A DNA stretch of 32,428 nt from assembly GCA_945877135.1 (NCBI GenBank), contig CAMCQY010000029.1, forward strand, positions 1 through 32,428. The letters are read 5' to 3'. This document shows positions 26,321 through 32,428 of the stretch, piece by piece. A program made the position numbers and the translations under genes. The notes beneath the pieces are model-generated. The model worked only from the letters and a program-made list of their open reading frames with translations. It did no database searches and was not told the origin of the DNA. The first letter of the stretch is position 1. Each line of letters opens with the position of its first letter. This stretch comes from Candidatus Kuenenia stuttgartensis (GTDB lineage: Bacteria > Planctomycetota > Planctomycetia > Pirellulales > UBA1268).

Positions 26321-28444
26321 CTACACGAACGCCTCGGCCGTTTCGGCCGGTGCGGGGCCATATTTCAGCGGGGCCATCGTGAAACTGGCCCTTCCCTGGC
26401 TCACGCTACGGACCGCGGCGGAGTAACCAAACATGCTCGCCAGCGGCGATTCCGCCGTCAGCACGTTCATTCCGCTCCTGATTTCGGTATTGGTGATGAT
26501 CGCCCGCCGCTGCTGGAGATCGTTGATCACATCCCCGAGGTACTCCTCCGGCACCGTCACCTCCACCCGCATCACGGGCTCGAGGAGCACCGTCCCTGCC
26601 TCATTCAACATGCGGTCGATGCAATCGGCGGCGGCCATCCGGATCGCCACATCGGTCGGCAGCGGCTCCGGCAACCGACTCTCCAGCACCACGATCCGCA
26701 CGGCCCAGAGCGGACAGCCCTTCAGCCCACCCCGCTCGGCGCTCTCGCGAACCGACTGCGTCATCACCGCTGCCGCGGCGGCGGCCGCCTCGGCCTCCGG
26801 AAACCAGCCCTGCTCCACGGTCACCCCGGCCTGCTCGCTGGTCGGCTCGGCCCGCACGGTGACCTCCGCCACCAGCGTCTGGCCCGCCACCTGGCGGTTG
26901 ACATGCCCCGTCACCGTCACGGACCGGGCGAGCGTTTCCTTGTAGCTCACCCGCGGCTTGTGGACGCGGCACCGCAGGTTGAAATCCCGTTCGAGCCTGT
27001 GCCGGATGACCTCCAGATGCAACTCCCCCATGCCCGAAATCAGCGTCTGACCGGTCTCTTCGCTCTCGACGGCCCGGAAGGTGGGATCCTGCCGCTTCAT
27101 CATCTCGAGCACGTCGGCCAGCTTCTTGCGTTCGAGGCTCGTCTCCGGCTCGATCGCCATCGAAATGACTGTCTCGGGAAACTCGATCTGCTCGAGAAGA
27201 ATGGGGTCGTTGCCGTCGCAGAGTGTGTCGCCCGTGATGCTCGATCGGGGACCGATCACGCCCACGATATCACCTGCCTCGGCCTGTTCGATCTGCTCCC
27301 GGCGGTCGGCCTGCACGTGCCAGAGCTGGGCAATGTTTTCCTTCTTCTGCCGGAGCGGATTCCATGCCCGGCTGCCCGCCTTGAGCGTGCCGGAATAGAC
27401 CCGCACGAACGAAAGGTCACCATGTTTTTCGGCTACGATCTTGAAGACGAGACCGCAAAACGGCGCCTTCGGATCGGCCTTTCTCGCAATCACCGCCGGC
27501 GGCGTCACGGCCTTCTTGCCGCCGGCTTGCTTGGACGGATCGATCCCCTCCACCGGCGGCACGTCGGCCGGGCTCGGCAGATACCAGGCCACCGCGTCGA
27601 GCACCGGCTGCACGCCGATGCAGTCGAGCGCCGAACCGCCCATCACCGGCACCACCTGCCGACGAATCGTCGCCTGACGGACTGCCCTCCGGATCACCTC
27701 CACGGGGATTGGCGCGTCGCCCAGGGCCAGTTCGGCCAGCTCCTCAGAAAAGTCGAACAGTGTCGAGACAAGCTGCTCCCGCCATTCCGCCGCGACGTCA
27801 GCCAACTCGGGCGGAATCGGCGACTTCGTCACCGTCGCCGAACCAGCACCGCCCGCGAGGGCATCCTCCTTTGAGGCAAATGTCAGCAGCTGCATCTCCA
27901 CCAGATCGACCAGGCCGCGAAAAGGATCTTTGACATGGGGCGGCCCGAGGCCCAGCGGCACCTGCAGAACGAGCGGCCGGGCTGACAGCCGTTCCTCGAT
28001 CTGCTTGATTGTCCCGAAGAAATCGGCCCCTTCCCGGTCGAGCTTGTTGATCAGCGCAATCCGTGGCACGCCGTATTTGTCGGCCTGTCGCCAGACGGTT
28101 TCGCTCTGGGCCTCGACCCCTTCCCGGGCGGAAAACACCACGACCGCCCCGTCGAGCACCCGCAGGCTCCGCTCCACCTCGGCGGTGAAATCGACATGCC
28201 CGGGCGTGTCGATCAGGTTGACCGTGACATCCTGCCAGCGAAACGTCACCGCCGCGGAATAGATAGTGATCCCCCGCTCCTGCTCCTCCGGATCGAAGTC
28301 GGTGATCGTGGTGCCGCGATCCACGTCGCCGAGCCGATGACTCGTCTTCGTGAAAAACAGCAGCCGCTCGGTGAGCGTGGTCTTGCCCGCATCGATGTGG
28401 GCAATGATCCCGATGTTGCGAATCGCTTCGAGCTGCCGGCTCAT
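26321..28444 (-). CDS. fusA: Elongation factor G-like GTPase, probably EF-G2/spd type
   Basis: Translational GTPase of 707 residues. G1 AHIDAGKT, G3 DTPGH and G4 NKLD are intact and domains II-V follow (GMGELHLEVIRHRLERDFN is in domain III, GVTVEQGWF in the region of domain IV). The switch region reads HRLGDVDRGTTITDFDPEEQ then ERGITIYSAAVTF, closer in my reading to the mitochondrial EFG2 and spirochaete/planctomycete (spd) EF-G group than to classical EF-G. Members of that group split translocation and ribosome recycling between paralogues, so this copy may act in recycling. ATG 28444 has GGAGG upstream and lies 13 nt after argS. The str-operon partners rpsL, rpsG and tuf are not here. Confidence 0.93.
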   Translation of the reverse strand: MSRQLEAIRNIGIIAHIDAGKTTLTERLLFFTKTSHRLGDVDRGTTITDFDPEEQERGITIYSAAVTFRWQDVTVNLIDTPGHVDFTAEVERSLRVLDGAVVVFSAREGVEAQSETVWRQADKYGVPRIALINKLDREGADFFGTIKQIEERLSARPLVLQVPLGLGPPHVKDPFRGLVDLVEMQLLTFASKEDALAGGAGSATVTKSPIPPELADVAAEWREQLVSTLFDFSEELAELALGDAPIPVEVIRRAVRQATIRRQVVPVMGGSALDCIGVQPVLDAVAWYLPSPADVPPVEGIDPSKQAGGKKAVTPPAVIARKADPKAPFCGLVFKIVAEKHGDLSFVRVYSGTLKAGSRAWNPLRQKKENIAQLWHVQADRREQIEQAEAGDIVGVIGPRSSITGDTLCDGNDPILLEQIEFPETVISMAIEPETSLERKKLADVLEMMKRQDPTFRAVESEETGQTLISGMGELHLEVIRHRLERDFNLRCRVHKPRVSYKETLARSVTVTGHVNRQVAGQTLVAEVTVRAEPTSEQAGVTVEQGWFPEAEAAAAAAAVMTQSVRESAERGGLKGCPLWAVRIVVLESRLPEPLPTDVAIRMAAADCIDRMLNEAGTVLLEPVMRVEVTVPEEYLGDVINDLQQRRAIITNTEIRSGMNVLTAESPLASMFGYSAAVRSVSQGRASFTMAPLKYGPAPAETAEAFV

Positions 28445-28457
28445 GCCGCTGCCTCCA

Positions 28458-30455
28458 TCACATCTTTTCGACCGTACCGATACCGAGGAGTTCGAGTCCC
28501 TCGCGAAGAATCCGCCCCGTAAGATCGCAGAGTGCCAGGCGGCTGTTCCGCTCGGCGCCCTCAGCCTTGAGGACGGGCAGAGCGTCGTAGAAGCTCGAAT
28601 AGCAGCCGGCGAGTTCGTAGAGCCAGGCCGTCAGCACGTTGGGACGGTAGTCGATCTCCACGTCCTCGAGCGCCTCGCCGAACCGCACCAGCTCCAGGGC
28701 CAACGCCCGCTCCTGCGGCGTCGACAGCGACACGCCCTGCGCTGACTGCCGCAACGCCGCGCGGTCGATCCCGCCCTTTGAAAAGATACCCTCGACCCGC
28801 GCTACCGCGTATTGCATGTAGGCCGCGGTGTTCCCGGTCAATTGCAGCATCTTGTCGAAGCTGAAGACGTAGTCAGTGGTGCGGTTCTGCGAGAGGTCGG
28901 CGTATTTGATCGCACCCATGCCGACGATTTCGGCCACATGCCGCTGCTCCGCAGCATCCATGGCGGGCCTGCCTTCCGCGCCGGCGTGCTGAGTCGTATC
29001 GCCGTCGTGCTGTGGTCGGCCGTCTGCGGGCTGGGCCTTGTCGCCGTCGTGCTGCGGTCGGCTGTCTGCGGGCTGGGGCTTGTCGCCGGCGTGCTGAATT
29101 CTGCCCGCCCGCTCCACCCCCTCGTCGAGCAGTGCCTCCAGGCCGACGGTGTCGCCAGCTCGCGTCTTGAACGGCTTTCCATCCTCGCCCAGCACGGTGC
29201 CGAAGGCGACATGGACGAGTTCCACGCCGTCGATCCGCTGCCGGTCGCCGCAGCCCCAGAGCTTCGCTGTGGCGAACAGCTGCTCGAAATGCGGGCCCTG
29301 CCGGCTGTCAACCACGTAGAGGATGCGGTCGGGCTTCCAGTGTTCCATCCGCCACTTGAGCGTGGCCAGGTCGGTCGTGGCATAGAGAAACGCCCCGTCC
29401 GCCTTGCGGATCAGAAACGGTGGCGCATCTTCGCCCCCCAGGAAGATGCCGATTGCCCCGCGACTTTCCCGGGCCCCCACGGCCGGATCCGCCATCAGTT
29501 CCGCGACCACGCCAGCCAGCATTGGCTGATAGAAGCTCTCGCCGAGGGCATGGTCAAAAGAGACGTGCAGCCTTGAAAAGATGCGGTCGATCTCGGCCCG
29601 GCAGCAGGGCATGAACTGCTCCCAGAGGGCCCTGTTCTCGGGGTCGCCCTCGTGCAGTTTCGCCGTTTCGGCGAGCACCTCTCGACCGGTGTCGGGATAC
29701 CGCGCCGCGAGGGCCGCTGCCTCGGGATCGCGGGCGAGTTCCTCTGGCTTGGCGTCGGCAACCTTTCTCACAAGCCGGTAGAGGCGGCCTAGTTCGGCAG
29801 TCAGTTCGGCAGTCAGTTCGGCGGTTGGCTTTGCGCTTGGGTCGGCGGTGAATCGGGAGTCGTCTCGGCAGTGTTTCCAGCCCCAGAGGATCATGCCGAA
29901 CTGCGTTCCCCAGTCGCCAAGATGGTTGTCTGTGATCACATGATGGCCGCGAAACCGCAGGATACGGGCCAGTGCGTCGCCGATCACCGTCGAGCGAATG
30001 TGCCCGACGTGCATCGGCTTGGCGACATTCGGCCCACCGAAGTCGATGACGACCGTTTCGGGCTCGGCGACTGGCGCGACTCCCATCCGAGGATCGTGCA
30101 GGGCCGCGACAACCGCCCTGGCCAACGCATCCTCGCGGACGCGCAGGTTGATGAAGCCTGGGCCTACCGGCTCCGTCGGCGGCTCGAACAGGTCTCCCAC
30201 ATCGAGCCGGCGGATGATTTCAACGGCCATGTCCCGCGGCTTGAGCCCCGCCCGTTTGGCCAGTGCCATCGCCATCGTGCCGGAATAGTCGCCAAATTTT
30301 GGATCGGCTGTCTCGCGGACCTGATCGACGAGCCCCGGCAGGTCCTCCGCTGCAATCCTGACGACGCCGTCCGCAGAGAGCCGTTCGAGGGCCGCTTGAA
30401 ACATGCCCCGGACCGCACCGCGCAACGTGCCCCCCCGAAGGGGATCGTGCACCAT
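28458..30455 (-). CDS. argS: Arginyl-tRNA synthetase with tandem-repeat insertion
   Basis: Charges tRNA-Arg; class I synthetase. About 665 residues from ATG 30455. The frame is open to 30539, but that would overlap rsfS, so I prefer 30455; the next Met, in GMFQAALERL, is also possible. The HIGH motif is HVGH in PNVAKPMHVGHIRST. The KMSKS position reads GKPFKTRAGD, as in many ArgRS that lack a canonical KMSKS. The C-terminal DALR anticodon-binding domain is present (TGNTAAYMQYAVARVEGIF to the end). Between FKTRAG and the conserved VGMGAIKYADLSQNR lies an insertion of repeated His-Asp-Gly-Asp and Gln-Pro-Ala-Asp units, coded by a 42-bp tandem repeat. A second repeat (TAEL, 12 bp) lies before the LGRLYRLVRK segment. 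Confidence 0.95.
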   Translation of the reverse strand: MVHDPLRGGTLRGAVRGMFQAALERLSADGVVRIAAEDLPGLVDQVRETADPKFGDYSGTMAMALAKRAGLKPRDMAVEIIRRLDVGDLFEPPTEPVGPGFINLRVREDALARAVVAALHDPRMGVAPVAEPETVVIDFGGPNVAKPMHVGHIRSTVIGDALARILRFRGHHVITDNHLGDWGTQFGMILWGWKHCRDDSRFTADPSAKPTAELTAELTAELGRLYRLVRKVADAKPEELARDPEAAALAARYPDTGREVLAETAKLHEGDPENRALWEQFMPCCRAEIDRIFSRLHVSFDHALGESFYQPMLAGVVAELMADPAVGARESRGAIGIFLGGEDAPPFLIRKADGAFLYATTDLATLKWRMEHWKPDRILYVVDSRQGPHFEQLFATAKLWGCGDRQRIDGVELVHVAFGTVLGEDGKPFKTRAGDTVGLEALLDEGVERAGRIQHAGDKPQPADSRPQHDGDKAQPADGRPQHDGDTTQHAGAEGRPAMDAAEQRHVAEIVGMGAIKYADLSQNRTTDYVFSFDKMLQLTGNTAAYMQYAVARVEGIFSKGGIDRAALRQSAQGVSLSTPQERALALELVRFGEALEDVEIDYRPNVLTAWLYELAGCYSSFYDALPVLKAEGAERNSRLALCDLTGRILREGLELLGIGTVEKM
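28999..29082. repeat. 42-bp tandem repeat inside argS
   Basis: Two units (28999-29040 and 29041-29082) match at 39 of 42 positions, flanked by partial units sharing CGCCGGCGTGCTGA. The period is a multiple of three, so the reading frame of argS is kept and 14-residue repeats are inserted. Confidence 0.85.
29791..29826. repeat. 12-bp tandem repeat inside argS
   Basis: AGTTCGGCAGTC occurs at 29791-29802 and 29803-29814, with a partial third copy from 29815. It codes for TAEL repeats in frame. Confidence 0.8.
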
Positions 30456-30484
30456 CCCGCGGCCCGCATCGCCGCCTGCCGAGG

Positions 30485-30901
30485 TCACCGTGACATTCCC
30501 GTGGCCGCAGTGGCGGAGGGCAGTGGCACGGTCTTGCACCCGCTCCAGAGCTGCTCAAGATCCCAGTATTCTCGCGATTCAGCGTCGAACAGGTGCACGA
30601 CGACGTCGCCGTAGTCGATCACAATCCAGCGGCCATCCTCGTAGCCCTCGACGCCGCGGCGGGTGTCGTGCATCTCTTTCTTCATCACCTGCTCGATCTC
30701 GTCGGCCATGGCGTGGAGTTGCCTGCGGCTCGCGCCCGTGGCGACCACGAAGTAGTCGAAAACGTCGGTCAGCCCACGGAGATCGAGGACATGCACGTCG
30801 GTGCCACGCGTCTCGTCGGCAACCCGCGCCGCCGCGAGCGCCCGCTTCCGGGCATGATCAGGCCTGGAATCAGCCTTTTGTACGGTACTCACTGCGGTCA
30901 T
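30485..30901 (-). CDS. rsfS: Ribosomal silencing factor RsfS (Iojap family)
   Basis: Binds L14 and blocks subunit joining when nutrients are short. The start is taken as ATG 30901 with AGGA 6 nt upstream, giving 138 residues; an ATG at 31006 overlapping the coaX stop codon would add 35 residues unlike the family. Core blocks: HVLDLRGLTDVFDYFVVATG and WIVIDYGDVVVHLFDAESREYWDLEQLW. It lies between coaX and argS; a short direct repeat CCAAAGACT (30972-30980 and 30987-30995) lies just upstream. Confidence 0.94.
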   Translation of the reverse strand: MTAVSTVQKADSRPDHARKRALAAARVADETRGTDVHVLDLRGLTDVFDYFVVATGASRRQLHAMADEIEQVMKKEMHDTRRGVEGYEDGRWIVIDYGDVVVHLFDAESREYWDLEQLWSGCKTVPLPSATAATGMSR

Positions 30902-31002
30902 GGCGTCCTGAATGCGTTGCGGAAAAAAGACCTTATCGCCTTCGGAGTCTACCCGGAATTTTCGAGGCTGCCCAAAGACTTGCTGTCCAAAGACTCGGGC
31001 CA

Positions 31003-31845
31003 TCACCGGGCGCAGGCTCGGTCGGCCGCCAGCGCGATGCCAGCGAGAACCAGTTCCGGCATCTCGATCGCGCCGGGCAGGGCGTCGCGAACTGCCCCTC
31101 GCCAGCCGCCGGTGAGGATGACGTCGGCCTCCGCCCCGATCGAGGCCCGAGCCTCGTCCACGAGCTTCGCGATCGCTCCGCGAATTCCCCAGCCGATTCC
31201 GGCGGCAATCGCCTCCTGCGTCGAGCGGCCGGGCATGGCCGGAGGTGCCTCCTGCTCGAGCGCAGCCACGGCCGGCAGCCGGCTCGTGCCCTCTGCGAGC
31301 GCCCGAGCCATCAGGGCCGGCCCGGGCAGAATGGCGCCCCCAACGAATCCGCCGGCCGGCGACACGACGTCCACCGTGGCGGCAGTGCCGCAGTCCACGA
31401 TGATCACGCCGCGGCCCGGCCGCCGCACCACGCCGGCAGCGGCAGCAGCCGCCAGACGATCGATCCCAACCTTGTGAGGCTCGGCAACGTGCACCTCCAG
31501 CGGCAGATCCCCGTGCCCGATCCTCCGCTGCCTCAAGACACGATGTCGGGTGGCGGAGAGTTCGGCGATGGCGGCCTCGAGCCTGGCCGCGGCACCGTCA
31601 TGCACGCTGGCCACGAGCACCACGGCGGCCGAGGGCGCGGCCTGACTGAGCCACTTTTCCAGGTTGGCAGTGCGAAATTCGCGGCTGTCGAGGTCCTGCC
31701 GCTTGGCTACCGTCGGCAGCCGCCGCACCCCCGAGGCGTCGACGCCGTGGTCCGACACCGCGGCGAGCTTGATCCGCGAGTTGCCCACGTCGGCCAACAG
31801 CACGGTATCGCCCAGACAAACGGGAACTTTTGCGGATGCTGTCAT
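31003..31845 (-). CDS. coaX: Type III pantothenate kinase
   Basis: First step of coenzyme A synthesis, pantothenate to 4'-phosphopantothenate; the CoaX type needs a monovalent cation and is not feedback-inhibited by CoA. I choose ATG 31845 with GAGG upstream; the longer frame to 32013 reads through the repeat region and is unlikely. 280 residues. The ASKHA-type motifs are present: LADVGNSRIKLA with D19, the HKVGIDRLAAAAAA block, and VDCGTAATVDVVSPAGGFVG. The C-terminal ILTGGWRG glycine motif fits the fold. First gene of the coaX-rsfS-argS-fusA series. Confidence 0.94.
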   Translation of the reverse strand: MTASAKVPVCLGDTVLLADVGNSRIKLAAVSDHGVDASGVRRLPTVAKRQDLDSREFRTANLEKWLSQAAPSAAVVLVASVHDGAAARLEAAIAELSATRHRVLRQRRIGHGDLPLEVHVAEPHKVGIDRLAAAAAAGVVRRPGRGVIIVDCGTAATVDVVSPAGGFVGGAILPGPALMARALAEGTSRLPAVAALEQEAPPAMPGRSTQEAIAAGIGWGIRGAIAKLVDEARASIGAEADVILTGGWRGAVRDALPGAIEMPELVLAGIALAADRACAR

Positions 31846-31930
31846 GGAGGGGGCCTCACGCCCAAGAGCATATACCCGCCATCCAATCGTTGCATGCACC
31901 ACACGGCGAAAACCACAGCAAACGCCGACG

Positions 31931-31975
31931 CGCCGCCGGATCGGCAGAAGGACTTCGTCCGCCGATCCGACGGCG
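31931..31975. other. Long imperfect hairpin upstream of coaX
   Basis: The arms CGCCG-C-CGGATCGGC (31931-31945) and GCCGATCCG-A-CGGCG (31961-31975) pair at 14 of 15 positions, and the interior GGAC-TTC-GTCC forms a further stem. It lies 86 nt before the coaX start and 27 nt from repeat copy B. It may be the end of an upstream transcript or part of the repeat cluster. It has no T-run. Confidence 0.6.
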
Positions 31976-32001
31976 GAGGGGCTCGTCCATGGCGACACGA
32001 C

Positions 32002-32134
32002 GGGGCTGCCCATGCCCCGTCGCCGGACGTTCGCTCCGGCATCCTGCCTTCGCTCACTCGATGCTGACTGCGCTTCGGCATCCTGCCTGCGCTGGTCAGC
32101 AACGCCGGCTCTCGAGGCATGGGCAGCCCCTCAC
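32002..32134 (-). repeat. Dispersed 133-bp repeat with terminal inverted repeats (copy B)
   Basis: Reverse-oriented relative of the element at 1525-1660; most positions match. Ends are GGGGCTGCCCATGCCCC (32002-32018) and GAGGCATGGGCAGCCCC (32114-32130). Inner stems CCGGA/TCCGG, GCTGA/TCAGC and two GGC-AGGAT-GCC hairpins are visible on the minus strand. Small reading frames through it are repeat-derived and not treated as genes. Confidence 0.85.
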
Positions 32135-32135
32135 C

Positions 32136-32428
32136 GTAGCCGGGATCGGCGAAGGTGGAGGAGACGAGGAGGATGTCCGACTTGTTGTGCGTGCCATTCC
32201 GTCCCGGGTGGCAAGTCGGAAGCTCCGAGCGACGGAAGCTTTGCCGTCCCGGCGGCGCATCGCCGCAGCAGTAAATGCCCGCATTCGGCAAGTTGAAAAC
32301 TCGCCGCCCTGGGGGAAGGGTAGCCGGGATCGGCGAAGGTGGAGGAGACGAGGAGGATGTCCGACTTGTTGTGCGTGCCATTCCGTCCCGGGTGGCAAGT
32401 CGGAAGCTCCGAGCGACGGAAGCTTTGC
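32136..32428. repeat. Tandem repeat, 184-bp period, continuing past the window
   Basis: 109 bp at 32136-32244 recur without a mismatch at 32320-32428, where the window stops. Between them lies 75 bp (32245-32319). Whether the whole 184-bp unit is repeated further cannot be seen. It begins 2 nt after repeat copy B. I recognise no protein domain in the frames across it. Confidence 0.9.

Noticed and set aside
26219-27874. 551-codon open frame on the plus strand
   Set aside because: Antisense shadow of fusA; composition is His/Arg/Leu-rich without domains.
30485-31006. RsfS start at 31006, overlapping coaX by ATGA
   Set aside because: The added 35 residues do not resemble the family and the ribosome-binding site at 30901 is better, though coupling through 31006 cannot be fully excluded.
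31842-32381. 179-codon frame across repeat copy B and the tandem repeat
   Set aside because: Its content is repeat-derived and the similar frame at copy A does not stay in phase; likely a spurious small protein.
32136-32428. CRISPR array
   Set aside because: The repeat is at least 109 bp with a 75-bp spacer and no cas genes nearby, unlike the 24-47 bp repeats of CRISPR.

Overview
The window is a piece of a GC-rich planctomycete chromosome (Planctomycetota, probably Pirellulales-like). The clade call rests on three things: a Tat-exported DUF1501 protein paired with a DUF1549/DUF1553 protein, the long insertion in ribosomal protein L17, and an EF-G of the divergent spirochaete/planctomycete/mitochondrial type. 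The assignment is by family recognition only; no search was run. Every gene I can support lies on the minus strand, so transcription runs from high to low coordinates.

Right edge (31846-32428): a 583-nt stretch without a gene. It holds a long imperfect hairpin, one copy of a ~133-bp repeat with 17-bp terminal inverted repeats, and the start of a 184-bp-period tandem repeat that runs off the window. Next comes a compact set, coaX (type III pantothenate kinase), rsfS (ribosome silencing factor), argS (arginyl-tRNA synthetase with a tandem-repeat insertion) and fusA (EF-G), with gaps of 101, 29 and 13 nt.

Centre (8435-25987): one long ribosomal-protein locus fusing the S10, spc and alpha operons: rpsJ-rplC-rplD-rplW-rplB-rpsS-rplV-rpsC-rplP-rpmC-rpsQ-rplN-rplX-rplE-rpsN-rpsH-rplF-rplR-rpsE-rplO-secY-adk-map-rpmJ-rpsM-rpsK-rpsD-rpoA-rplQ. 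Order is canonical, but rpmD (L30) is missing between rpsE and rplO and infA is missing between map and rpmJ. Several proteins are longer than usual (L17, L29, S17, L4). S4, S14, L24 and L36 all keep cysteine-type zinc sites. rpsC and rplP overlap by 62 nt. A promoter and a terminator-like hairpin sit ahead of rpsJ, and a second good promoter sits ahead of rpmJ.

Left part (1-8187): the DUF1549/DUF1553 and DUF1501 pair, a MATE-family transporter, biosynthetic arginine decarboxylase (speA), the second copy of the ~136-bp repeat immediately after speA, and the 5' three quarters of a glutamine-dependent NAD+ synthase gene (nadE) cut by the window edge.

The locus is mostly housekeeping, and I found no new defence or metabolic system. 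The parts worth a second look are the structured inverted-repeat family that brackets the 30-kb locus in opposite orientations, the tandem repeats (right edge, inside argS and in many ribosomal spacers), the rpsC/rplP overlap, and the EF-G type.
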